A stretch of DNA of 64,000 nt from Micractinium sp. NFX-FRZ (taxonomy: Eukaryota; Chlorophyta; Trebouxiophyceae; Chlorellales; Chlorellaceae): contig JAPTJF010000071.1 of assembly GCA_029339195.1 (NCBI GenBank), positions 1 to 64,000 on the forward strand. The letters run 5' to 3'. Position 1 is the stretch's first letter; each line of letters opens with the position of its first letter. The translations under genes were made by a program, and so were the position numbers. Under the pieces are notes generated by a model that had not been told where the DNA came from, made no database searches, and was given only the letters and a program-made list of their open reading frames with translations. Of the stretch, positions 33,233-43,506 are shown piece after piece.

Positions 33233-34450
33233 ACTGACCTCCGTGTGCCTGGTTTCCAAGCGCCTCTGCTCAGTGTGTTACCGCCCAGAGCTGCTACGGG
33301 GTCCCATAGTGCTTCGCTCTGCGGGACGCACGGTGCAGCTGGCTATCGGACTGGCTGCCTGGCTGGGGCGGCATGGCGAGCACGTGCGCACACTGCACCT
33401 CGACCTGTATCCCCCCCGGCTAGAGGACCGAATGTCTGCGGCCGACAGCACCCAGCGCTGCCTGCAGGCCTGCTGCCAGCTGCGGCTGCTGAGGGCAGCA
33501 GGCGCAGGGGTGCCACCCAAGCCCTTCCTGCCTGCCACCCTGACACGCCTCACCCTCGAAGATTGCACCATAGACGGCCTGCCAGCTCAGGTGTGCACAT
33601 TCATGCTGTGTGGCCAGGGCAGTTGCATGCAACTGTTCTGTGAGTGGCGGGTTGCTGGGGTGGGTGCTGACATGCATCCCCTTTGCCCTCTCTCTGCCCT
33701 GCACTGCAGCTGCGTGATCTGTCACGCCTGCGGGACCTGACGCTCCGCAACGTCATTCACAGCTACGAGCCAGCCCGCTTGGCAGGCCTCCCCACGCTGA
33801 CCCGCCTGCAAGTGCTGGACATGGTGCCATACGACGCGTCTCTGCTGACGGGGCTGCGCCACCTGGCGGTAGACATGTACTGGGGGGATGATGAGGCTGA
33901 GGAGCGCTTCAATGCCGCACTCGGGCAGCTGCACCAGCTGACTTACCTGTCGCTGTGTGTGGCAGACAATGACCTTGGCGGGGCAAGTCAGATTCCAGCA
34001 GCTGTGGGCAGCCTCGCACGCCTGCAGCGCTTCCTGTTCCTCAGCCGCGGGGACGGGCCAGACGACCGGCGCCTGCCCGACGGCCCCTGGCTGGCCAGCC
34101 TGCGCAGCATCTGCACCCACTGGGCCATCCTGGCGGGCAGCCATGCACAGCTGGCAGCCGCCCCACGCCTGGAGGAGTGCACCGTGCTCAACAACCCCGA
34201 CGCAGACGGCACTCAGGAGCGCGATTGGATGGGGTTCTGGCGCTGGGCGCAGACCCACCCGCCGCTTCGCTGGCTGCGCATGGTTCATGAGGGAGAGGAT
34301 GCGTTTGAGAGCATTGAGGCTGCTGAGGAATTGCTGAGCTGCCTGATAGAGCTCTGGCAGCAGAGGCCCACCCTGCGGGTCAAGCGCCAGTGGTATTATT
34401 GGTACTACCCGCAAGACGATCCCGCCTGGGACGAAAGGGACGATGTGTGA
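33233..34450 (+). CDS. F-box/LRR paralogue 2, 5' exon not found
   Basis: Two exons, 33233-33590 and 33710-34450 (TGA), are clear and join in phase to about 366 residues. The first begins LTSVCLVSKRLCSVC, exactly where exon 2 of the neighbouring paralogues starts, and carries an acceptor of the same phase. The LRR part is highly similar to paralogue 1 (for example LPDGPWLASLRSICTHWAIL versus LPDGPWLGSLRSMCTHWGIL). The exon encoding the N-terminal half of the F-box was not seen upstream. Either it is strongly diverged or distant, or the gene is a truncated duplicate. The intact frame argues that it is, or was until recently, functional. The start is therefore partial. Confidence 0.7.
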
Positions 34451-35247
34451 AAGCGCACGCGCCGTGCTGCTGGGGCATCACCAGCAGCGACCCACTGCCT
34501 GCCCTCCCAATGTGTGTTCAATTGGCAGCATGCCTCCCGCACTCCCTCTGCGCCCCATGCACGTCCGGAGCCTTTCTTCCACCCTGTCAACACTACACTA
34601 TGTACCCGTGTCCCACTGCTTGCTGTGCTCACCCACTTACGCCGTCTTCTTTGATCTGCTGGATTTCCCATATTGTGACTGCCCTGCCAAGGGAGGCAGC
34701 TTGGGGGAGCGTGGCAAACCGCGGGAGGGTTGCGTGCCGGGGGTCATGCTTTTGGCACAAGCAAAGAGCTCCGGGTCTGCTGCACAGCTGGCGCGCAGTT
34801 TTTGCCGGTACCACCACAGCGCTTCCTGTGCATGCTTCACATTGCCCCCCAGCTCTTCTACTTGCCGTAAGCGCCAGCTGGTGAAGCTGTGTGCAGGGCA
34901 CCGCGCGGGACTCCGCCCGAGAAGGGCCGCCGAGCAGCAGGGCAGAGTGGACACGCCACTGCGCCGCCTGTTGCTCTGTGGCAACTCGAAGCAGTGCGTT
35001 GATGAGTGTAACCTTACCATTACGCTCGTCTTCACATGTCGCAACACACGCCAACGCGTGCATCGAGTAGGTAAGAAAGGGGAACACCCGGCCTGCATGC
35101 CGCCGGCACCGCCCCAGCGCACACAGCACGAGTGGCGGCCGGCCTCAAACAAGCATTGGAGCGCCGATCGCTGTTTACTGACCGCATCTGAGACGCTGCT
35201 AAGCTGTCTCCGTTCCTCTAAGGCGCTCAGGCCGGCGCCCCAGACTG
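34451..35247. other. Spacer between F-box/LRR paralogues 2 and 3
   Basis: About 800 bp contain the 3' flank of paralogue 2 and the promoter of paralogue 3. No exon or recognisable regulatory element was found. Long frames on both strands here have no family-like sequence. Confidence 0.5.
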
Positions 35248-36721
35248 ATGGCGCCACACTCTCGCTCGGCCGCTGCGCAGACGGTGTCTATCTATGACCT
35301 GTCGGACGATCTCCTGGCCGCCTGTCTGGCCCCGCTTGAGCTGCAGCAGAGGTGCGGCAGCCGTGCTCTTTAGCGCCCGCCCCGCGAGCCGCCCGGCGGT
35401 GCCCGCTTCGCCTCACTGGCCCCCTCCTTGCCCTGCCTGTACCCCGCCCCGTAGGCTGACGTCCGTGTGCCTTGCATCCAAGCGCTTCCTGTCCGTATGC
35501 GACAGCCCCACTCTGCTGCGCACCCTGGTAGTGCGCTGCTCTGAGTACCAGGGGGCGCAGACAGCCAGCAGCGTTGCCGCCTGGCTTGCGCACCGCGGCA
35601 GGCACCTGCACAGCCTCACTCTGCAGCTGTATTATAATGCCGAGCGGCAAGGCACGAGCACAGATGTGCAGGGCTGCCTGGTGTCCTGCCCCAAGCTGCG
35701 GCAGCTGGACGCACTTGGCTTCCCACTGCCGCGAGAGCCTTTCCTTGCCACCACCATCACACGCCTCGCCCTCGGCCACTGCCTCTGGGAGCGGCTGCCG
35801 CCTCAGGTGCGGCCGGGCGGCAGGCATGTAACGGGCTGCGGCGCTGCATACGGGGTCGGTTGGCCACTGCTTCCTTGCGTGGTCATGTCACCAACCGATG
35901 TGCATCCATCCTCTACTCCTCCACGCCCTGTGCTGCACCCCGTGCGGCAGGTTGGCGCCCTCTCCGCCCTGCGCCGCCTCAGCCTTACGGGCATCTACTA
36001 CGCCGTCGAAAGCTCCGACCAGCTGGCCCGCCTCAAGGCCCTGACCCGCCTAGAACTGGAGGCCGCCCCGCTGCCCCGCTGCCTCTCTCAGCTGACGTGG
36101 CTGCGCCACCTGGCGCTCGTCAGCTGGACCGAGCCTGGAGCTCAGCAGTTTGGCCAGCAGCAGCTGAAATCTGTGGTCAGCCGGCTGCAGCAGCTGACCC
36201 TTCTGTCTGTTCAGATGATACGTGCGGGACCAGAGGGCTTTTTCAGCCTGCCTCCCGCGGTCAGCAGCCTGTGCCATCTGCAGCACCTGCTCTTCCTCAC
36301 ACACGACGACTGTGGGCCAGACCACCCGCCCGGGCAGCAGCTGCCCGCCGGCCCCTGGCTGGGCAGCCTGCGCAGGTTGTGCCTGCAGTGGGGGAGCCTG
36401 GCGTGCAGCCATGCGCTGCTGGCGGGTGCGCCACACCTGGAGGACCTCACTGCGGTGGGGGACCCCTGTGAGGAAGTGTCCAGAGAGGCTGACTGGGAGG
36501 GCTTCTGGCGCTGGGCGGAGTCCCACCCAGCACTGCGCCGCCTAGATCTGTATGCAGACGAGTACAACGAAGAGTGGGGGCATGTGCCAGGCGGACTGCA
36601 TGAGCAGCTCGAGCGCCTGTGCCAGCGGCGGCCCACCCTGCAGCTGGATCGTGCCTACCTAGGCGAGCTGTACTCGGCAGCCGAATGGGGCCGCTCCGAT
36701 TGTGAGCTCGAGGCAGCGTGA
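35248..36721 (+). CDS. F-box/leucine-rich-repeat protein, paralogue 3
   Basis: Exons 35248-35351, 35455-35806 and 35951-36721 (TGA) close in phase to 408 residues. The F-box is split by intron 1 as in paralogue 1: IYDLSDDLLAACLAPLELQQ, then LTSVCLASKRFLSVC. Leucine-rich repeats follow (LSALRRLSLTGIYY, LKALTRLELEAAPLPRC, LRHLALVSW). It lacks the acidic tail of paralogue 1. The introns are open in one frame, so the last exons can also be read as one long intronless frame. The paralogue comparison shows that the intron model is right. Expected role: SCF substrate receptor. Confidence 0.88.
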
Positions 36722-37538
36722 TCCTTGCCTAACAGCCCAGCCCTGGATGCGCCCGCTCCGGCTGCTCCGATCAACCCTTTGCTTGAGCGCGCATTGCCAC
36801 CTCTCGCCTCCGTCTGGCCTCCTCCCCACCGCTTGCACCCTGCGGTCTTCTTGCATTGCTCAGCTCACTGATCATTTTCCCGTTCTGCCTTGGTCTTGTC
36901 GCTCGAGAAAATAAGGTTGAAAGTTGTGTGTTGTGCATCATGTTCATTTTGTGAATCACGACAGACAGGAAGGTGCCACAGGAAGGGGGCTGGTTGCCCC
37001 CACCACCGTCCCAGCGCGCGCAGCATGCGTGAACACAGCATGAACATATCATGAATCGACCTGTTGCACTCGCGCAGCCCGAACCTACCAGCATGTATCA
37101 CCAGGCGCACCCATCTGTTTCCCATTGGTGAAGCAGCGGGAGGACCGCGCGGAGCCCCGGTGCGGGCTGCGCTGGGCAGCGCCGCGTCGAGGAGTCGTTT
37201 TCCGGCGTCATTGCCAGGAGCCAGGTGAGAGCAGAAGGAGCTTTTGCGATACGAGTTCGCTACGCAAATACGAGATGTGGGGCTGGCCCTGCTCGCAACC
37301 CTCACCTCCGCTCCTGCCCCACATGCTCCCGCCCTGCTGCCCTGTGCAGGCTGTTGTTTTCACCCTGCATCTCACCATTCCCTCGGGCCCCTGCCCTGCC
37401 CACCTCCCCCCTTTTCCACGTAGCAGTCACTCTGTCAGCGGCTCGCCGGCAGCAGGCCAGCAGCAGGCTGGCAGTGCAGGCAGGCAGCGTCACGCCGGCA
37501 GCCGGCGGGCAGCCGGGCGGGCGGGCAGGCAGGCGGGC
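36722..37538. other. Upstream region of the first membrane-protein gene
   Basis: This region holds the 3' flank of F-box paralogue 3 and the upstream region of the membrane protein at 37539. An open frame continues upstream of that ATG to about 37125, so a 5' exon or longer N-terminus cannot be excluded. The last 60 bp are dense in GGCGGGCAGGC-like repeats. No other feature was seen. Confidence 0.45.
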
Positions 37539-38204
37539 ATGTTTTGGTGGCTGGCCACTCTTTGGAGCATCTCCACGTGTGCCCGCCTCTGGCGCCGCAA
37601 CTGGCCCAACGACCGCTGGTTTGCCGCCCTGTTTGCGTGGGTGGGGCAGGCCCACGTGCTGGAGGCGGTGACGTGGCTGGACCAGGGGTGCAGCAGCGGG
37701 CTGAACCAGGCGGCCAGCAAGGCGCTGCTGGCGGTGTATGCCCTGGCGCCGCTGGCGCACAGCCTGGTGGCACTGGCCTACACGCCCTGGGGCAAGAGGC
37801 GGCCCAGACACCGCGCCATGGTGGCCGCTGCCGCCGCCTTTGCGGCCTTTTTTGCCGAGGCAGCGCTCGGCGGCATGGGCAGCGCGGGCGACGGCGCCGC
37901 ACCCGTCGACTGGTGCTCCCGCCCCTGCGCCACGCCCACATGCCACCGCCGCCTGCGCTGGGGCCTCCCCGGCTGGACCGCCAACGTCAACGCCGCCTGG
38001 CACGTCGCCTTCACTTTCTTCCTAGCCGCCCCGCTGACGCGCATGCAACCCGCGGTGCAGGCCACGGCGACGGCCGCCTTCTTTGTTGCCGCCCACCTCT
38101 GGGCCCACAAGTTCCAAGGATGGTGCGCACTCATTGTACCCGGCGCACTGCTGGTACCGCTGCGCCTGGGCCAGCCGCCGGCATATGAGCCCCACTTTGA
38201 TTGA
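37539..38204 (+). CDS. Small multi-pass membrane protein, copy 1
   Basis: This is a single exon of 221 residues from ATG 37539 to TGA 38204. I count about six hydrophobic segments. The N-terminal third is nearly the same as in the next gene: a W-RRNW-NDRW motif, then VGQ-LEA-WLDQGC, GLNQ-ASKALLAV and PLAHSLVAL. A conserved loop has DWCSRPCATPTC. Polar, conserved residues inside predicted membrane segments (Gln, Glu, Asn) suggest a transporter, channel or enzyme. The family is unknown to me. The frame is open upstream, but the paralogue supports the ATG used here. Confidence 0.72.
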   Translation: MFWWLATLWSISTCARLWRRNWPNDRWFAALFAWVGQAHVLEAVTWLDQGCSSGLNQAASKALLAVYALAPLAHSLVALAYTPWGKRRPRHRAMVAAAAAFAAFFAEAALGGMGSAGDGAAPVDWCSRPCATPTCHRRLRWGLPGWTANVNAAWHVAFTFFLAAPLTRMQPAVQATATAAFFVAAHLWAHKFQGWCALIVPGALLVPLRLGQPPAYEPHFD

Positions 38205-38970
38205 GTCGTGCGGCACCAACACTGCCGGCAGGCCCGCACGTCCTGCAGCAGCCCTGTGTCGGCACTGCAGCCCCTCCAGCTTTACTTACTTTGATTCCAG
38301 TGTATCTTCATTTTTTTCATTTTTAGTGAATGCATGCCCTGCTTCTTGTTATGTTTCCAGTAAACCAAGGCCTTGCTTGCTTTTGCTACGTGGGCGCGGC
38401 GTTCGCCTGTTCATTGCATTTGTGCTGTCAACACAACTACCGTCACCCTTAAACTGCACTCGATCTTGCGACTGTCTTCAAAGAAAACAAGGCGAGGGGG
38501 CTCGGCATTGCGGCGAGTGGGGGGACGGCGTGGGGCGCGGAACACCCAGGTCTGCCGTCACCGCCCCAGCGCGCGCAGCAGCCCGGCCCAACATGCGCAG
38601 ATGGCCTTCCGATCCCTTTTCACCACACCAGGGTCGGTCTTACCGCGGTTGTCGAGCCACCAGTGAACCAGGGCACGGGTGAAGGAGCGGCCGTAAGCAA
38701 AGCGCAGCGAGGTCGTCTGACCCTCAGGGCCTGTTGGCACGTGCAAGGTGATAGCATTCACGGTTAGCCGTTCGATTGGCAGCGCCACCCGCGGCTCCAG
38801 TCGCGGCCGTGCCGCCGCCGCTGCCCAGCTGTGCCGCTGACGTCCCGCCCGCTGGGCCTACTATCCCCACCAGCTTCCCGCGGCTTCCGCTCCCAGCCAG
38901 CACCCCCTGATTCACCCTCTTCCTCCTCTGCCCTTCCGTCCAGGTGCACACTGCAGGCAGGCAGGCGCTC
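38205..38970. other. Spacer between the two membrane-protein paralogues
   Basis: This includes the 3' flank of copy 1 (AT-richer, 38280-38480). A minus-strand frame at 38788-38558 has unusually protein-like sequence and is reported among the findings. The last 200 bp form the upstream region of copy 2. Confidence 0.45.
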
Positions 38971-39660
38971 ATGTGCTGGTCCCTGCGTGTCTCTGCTGCC
39001 TCCTGGGCCATCGTGGTCACCCTCTCCGCCTTCCTCTGGCGACGCAACTGGCGCAACGACCGCTGGTATGCCGGCCTGCTCGGATTCGTGGGGCAGATCC
39101 AACTGCTGGAAGCACTGCTCTGGCTGGATCAGGGGTGCAGCGGGCTGAACCAGGTTGCCAGCAAGGCGCTGCTGGCGGTCATATCCCTTGAGCCCCTGGC
39201 ACACAGCCTGGTGGCGCTCGGCTGCACCCCGGCCAAGCAGCGCACCCGCAGGCAGCGCGCGTGGGTGGCCGGCGCGGCGGCGTTCGGAGCCGCCTTTGCT
39301 GCGGCGTCGCTCGGCGGCCCCGGCAGCGCGGGCGACGGCACCCCCGTCAACTGGTGCTCCCTCCCCTGCGCCAGCCCCACGTGCGGCGCCCACCTGCGCT
39401 GGGGGTGGGCAGTCAACATTAACCCCACCTGGCACCTCGCCTTCATGCTCTGCCTGGCCGCCCCGCTGGCAGGCATGCGCCCCGCTGTGCACGCTGCGGC
39501 GGCCATAGCCTACGCGCTTGTCACCTTTGTTGCTGCCCACCTGCTGTTCCACAGCGCAACGGTGTTTGAGTCCATGTGGTGCTGGCTGGCGGTGGGCGGT
39601 TTTGCCGTGCCCCTCCTGCTGGGCCGCCCGCCGGCGCAGGGCAAGGCGCACGCAGTGTGA
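38971..39660 (+). CDS. Small multi-pass membrane protein, copy 2
   Basis: This is a single exon of 229 residues, from ATG 38971 to TGA 39660, clearly a tandem paralogue of the gene at 37539. It shares FLWRRNWRNDRWYAGLLGFV, ALLWLDQGCSGLNQ-ASK, PLAHSLVAL and NWCSLPCASPTC, and keeps the same pattern of hydrophobic segments. The C-termini diverge (ESMWCWLAVGGFAVPLLLG here). Divergence with preserved motifs suggests both copies are under selection. Function unknown. Confidence 0.75.
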   Translation: MCWSLRVSAASWAIVVTLSAFLWRRNWRNDRWYAGLLGFVGQIQLLEALLWLDQGCSGLNQVASKALLAVISLEPLAHSLVALGCTPAKQRTRRQRAWVAGAAAFGAAFAAASLGGPGSAGDGTPVNWCSLPCASPTCGAHLRWGWAVNINPTWHLAFMLCLAAPLAGMRPAVHAAAAIAYALVTFVAAHLLFHSATVFESMWCWLAVGGFAVPLLLGRPPAQGKAHAV

Positions 39661-40323
39661 GCCTCCGGGCTGCCGTGCCACCAGCATTCCCTTGCTAGCA
39701 GCGCTGAGCTGGCAGCGCATTCTAATTTTGCTCATTCGGTACCCCTTGTATCATTGCATTTGTCAGTTCATGTGTGCTGCTATTCTCACCCTGCCCCTGC
39801 CTGCTTTTCCTCCCCAAGTTCAAATCTTGTATGCTGCTCATGACATTGCTTGGCTTGTATAGGCAGCGCTACAATCTTGCAAAGTGCTCGCATGGACTCT
39901 CAGGAATGGGTGGGGAAAGGAACATCAGGGGTGGCAGGGGGAGCGGTGAATTTCTACAACCCAACAAGTTTGGTCAGTTGGTGCTAGCACGGGGGTCACC
40001 CGCACCGAGAGGCGGGACAGTTGTCAGTGCGGCGGTTGGGCGCGCAACCGGGGCAGGAAGCTGTTCGGCGTGGGCTGTTCGAGGGGCAGCTGGACAGACG
40101 AAGCGTGGAGGGCGAGCAGCAGTGGCAGCGTGGGGTGCCGGCGGGCCACAAGGCTGGTGACCACAGGCCCCAGCCTGCCTGCCATTTCCGCCCCTTGAAG
40201 ACCTCAAAAGCGGGGCAGAGTGGGGCGGGGGCAGCAAGGGCGGTGATATGGCGGTGAAGAGGAGCACTCGAGCGGAGGGCGGCACCGCAAGCTACTTCTT
40301 GCTGCGGGGGGTGGCACCGCAAG
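39661..40323. other. Convergent 3' region
   Basis: This lies between the stop of membrane-protein copy 2 and the stop of the thioesterase on the opposite strand. At 40289-40305 the last coding bases of the thioesterase (CAAGCTACTTCTTGCTG on the plus strand) are repeated, 31 bp beyond the real copy. No gene was recognised. Confidence 0.55.
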
Positions 40324-43095
40324 CTACTTCTTGCTGTACAGGCAGCTCTTCAAAAAGTCCCTCATCGCCAGCAGCTCCTCCTGGCATGCCTCGTGGCCTG
40401 CAGCCGGCAGCACGGGAGCGGTTTCAGCGGGCAGCGGGGGGCTTGCTGAGGGTGGGGGCAATGGCCCAATGACATGCGTGCAGGGCATGAGCAGCAGGCG
40501 GCGCGGCGGGTGAAGCCAGCAGGGCATGCGGGCGAAGCGGGTGCAGCCAGCAGGGCAGGCTGCCCAGTCTTGATAGCCATGGTCCCACCCCGCCAACCGC
40601 TCCTTCCCAGCCCAAACTTGTGGCTCCACTGACCTCACCCACACCCCACCTGCACCAGCCACCCAGGCAATGCCACCGAACCACCACCCCGTCCCCCTGC
40701 ACTCCACCCACCCATGTATTGATATGTGTTGAACTCAACAGGCACCCCCGCCTGCTTGAGCTGCTCGTAGCTGCGCACCAGATTCGGGGAGGTTGAGGGA
40801 ACCATTTCGGGGAGAACAAGGCGTTGATAGCCTGCTGTGGCAGCAAAAGGGCGCGCGGGGAGCAGCTACGCAGAAGCCACCTGCTTGCGGGCCCCACCTC
40901 CCCATGTGGCGGCCATTCTCCTCTCCTCCGCGTCCGCCTGCCCGCCTCCCCTCCTTTCACACACACTCTCCTTTTCCCTTTCTTCCTGCCCACCTGCGCT
41001 TCCCAAACTCGTACTGCACCACCATGTCTGAGTCACCATGGCACATCAGCACCGGAGTCTGCTGGTTCTCCTCTGCAGCGCAGCATGCGGAGCAGGACGT
41101 GACAGCAAGGGGTGTGGTGCCTGTGAGCGTGCCGAGGAGCAGGGGGAGCAGGGGGAGCAGCCGGCAGACCGAACGTGTGCTGCAGCAAGGGCCGCAGCAG
41201 CGAAGGCTTGCGCGGGCCAGAAGCAGTGGCACAGAGTGCATCAGCAGTTGGCAGCGATCCAACGTCGGCAGCCAGGACGCAGCGCAGCAGCAGCAGCAGC
41301 AGCAGCATGAGAAGCAGCAGCAGCAGCAGCAGCATGAGAAGCGGCACAAGTGCAGGGGCCTGTCGCACTCCCTGCCCACCTGACACAATCGGCGGCTGCT
41401 CGTGCAGCAGCAGGTAGCAGGAGAGGCCCACCACTCCGGCCAGCTGGTGCTGCAGGGCAGGCAGGGGGCGGGAGGGGAGCCAGACAAGCAGGGGTGGGAG
41501 CGAGGCAGGCAGGCAGGGCTGGCAGGCAGGCAGGGCGTGCAGGGCGCCAGGGGAGCCAGGCTAGCCAGGGGTGAGGAGAGAGCAAGGCAAGCAAGCAGGG
41601 GTGAGAGAAGGGAGCAAGGCAAGCAAGCAGGCAGGCAGGCAGACAGGCAGGGCGAGAAGGGGGCCAGGCGAGCAGAGTTGAAGGCGGGTAGGCAGGGCGG
41701 CAGGCAGGCAGGATGACGGGAGGTGTACTGCTGGCTGCCCCTGGACATGGCGGGTGCTGCACCATAGACAGGAGCCGATGTTCGTCAGCATGTGGGAGCA
41801 GCGGTTCAGCGCTGACCCAGGCAGCCGTGAAAAGAACAAGCGCGGACCCGCACCACCCCGCCCCGCCCCGCAGCCTGCTCACACCGGCCCGCCCCACCTT
41901 TGAGCGCAGGAGCATGAGGGCCATGGCGCCTCCCTGGGAGAAGCCGCCCACCACGATCCTGTTGGAGGGGATCCCCGCCGCCACCTGCTCCTCAATCAAG
42001 CTCTCGACATACCTGCGGGGGCAGCCAGATCCTGTCATTATTGCACGTATGTGCACGAGGTGGTGGGGTGAGCACAGCTTCCGGGAGGGGAACGACACCC
42101 CCGCCTCCACTTGCTTGTGGGGATGAAACCCTCCATGTGCAGACAGGGGCGAGCATAATATGTAGTGCCCTCCCACAATAGCGGCTGAGAGAGCGCTGCG
42201 GCCGTGACTTGCATGCCAGTCGCACCCGCTGTGCCCCCGCCCCCATGCCAGGCAATTCCGCCCCAGCACCCACCCACCGCTTGCTCTCGTGCATCGCCTC
42301 CGCATCCTGGCTCTCATTGTCCAAGCGGTCCAAGGCAGCGATGTCATACCACCCCGCGCACGGCATGCCGCCGTTCACCGTGATGGGGCGCTGCCGTGGC
42401 GGGTGCACAGGTGGACAGGTGAGCGGGCAGTGTTAGAATGAAGGGCCACAGGGCGTCGGCGGGATGTGCTGGGCAAAGCTAGTGGGCCTCTCAGCGACGC
42501 TCTGCGGTGCCCCACGCATGCTACTTCCAGCTGTCTGCCGGCAGCAGCACAAACAAGACGGGACAAGCAAGGCATTTTTACACCATGTCACCATGGGAGC
42601 CGTGGGGAAGATGAACTGGGTGTTGGGCAGGTCTGGACCCAGCATGGGGGCAATGTCTGCCCAGCCCATGCCGCTGTCCCCTGCGGCAGCAGGCCAGCCG
42701 GGTGGCAGACGCCGCGGTGGGCCGGGGCCGCGGGTAAAAGCAGGGCTGTCAGATAGCAGGTATCGCAAGTGTGGGGAGTCGCCTGCAGGAGGCACGGCGG
42801 CAGCCGAACCAAAGCAGCTGACCCCAAACCGCCGCAGCAGTGGTGCCGTGGCAGCGGCGGCGGCAGCGGCGGCGGTATAGGGCTCTTGCCGGTTTGCACA
42901 GCGCGCTCCTGCCCCACATCCCCTAGAGTTCGCACCTAGACCGTGCAGCATAATCAGGGTGCTCTGGTGCTGCGCTGCAGCCTTGAACACGATGGGATCA
43001 GGATATTTAGTGCCGGCTGCGCTCATTTTGGTCATTGACCGACAGTAGGCGGCTCGGCAGAGTGGTGTGCGGAGCGGTCTCAGGGCGGCGAGCAT
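40324..43095 (-). CDS. Acyl-protein thioesterase (LYPLA/APT type)
   Basis: Eight exons, 43095-42936, 42680-42592, 42390-42278, 42012-41898, 41449-41380, 41072-40994, 40770-40712 and 40397-40324 (TAG), close in phase to 252 residues, or 232 from the second ATG at 43035. The long form adds an Arg-rich N-terminus that could target an organelle. The short form matches the usual family length. Family signatures are all present: HGLGDSGMGWADI, PNTQFIFPTAPM, the serine nucleophile in GGFSQGGAMAL, the aspartate in CHGDSDMVVQYEFG, and the histidine in MGHEACQEEL. These alpha/beta hydrolases remove palmitate from proteins or act as lysophospholipases. Substrate choice cannot be read from sequence. The intron at 41450-41897 is full of GGCAGGCA repeats. 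Confidence 0.94.
41283..41340 (-). repeat. CAG microsatellite in thioesterase intron
   Basis: Two runs of CAG separated by CATGAGAAG lie in the intron between exons 5 and 6 of the thioesterase. The intron is non-coding on the minus strand, so no polyglutamine results. Confidence 0.85.
41455..41720. repeat. GGCAGGCA-type simple repeats in thioesterase intron 4
   Basis: Low-complexity sequence built of GCAGGCAGGCAG and AGCAAGCAAGCAGG motifs fills much of intron 4. It produces spurious long frames on both strands. Confidence 0.8.
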
Positions 43096-43506
43096 AGGGG
43101 CCTGGCGCCGCCAAAACCCTACAGAGGCTGCCTAGCTACGACGCACTGCAGTGGCTATGCCGATCGCAGAGCCTGTTTGCTGACCAATTGCAAGCTGCAG
43201 AATGAGGGTTTGCCGACCCTGCCAGAGCACAGCAGCCTGGCGCGATGTGGCGTCATCACACATCACGGACGGCGGCACGAGGTGTGCAAGGATGGTGGTT
43301 TCACATACGAAGGAATTTCGGCGTTGCAAGTCTTTGAGCAGTGACCCTTTACTGCAAGTGAGAGAATGTCAGAAATTTCAGTCCACGCGCGGCGTCCTCC
43401 CCGCCCTGGCCTCCATGCGAACCATCTGTCAGGAGCCCGCCCACCGGCCCACGTGCCCGCCGCCCTCAAGAGTCAAGTCGGCTCCTGGCCCATCTCTCAG
43501 CCGCCA
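43096..43506. other. Thioesterase promoter side and 3' flank of the next gene
   Basis: About 410 bp lie between the thioesterase ATG (43095) and the stop of the minus-strand gene ending at 43507. Sequence is of mixed composition. No TATA box, TGTAA or RNA gene was recognised. Confidence 0.45.

Noticed and set aside
35294..36721. Single long exon for the third F-box/LRR gene
   Set aside because: The introns happen to be open in frame. Comparison with paralogue 1 shows conserved splice sites, and the intron translations do not resemble the family.
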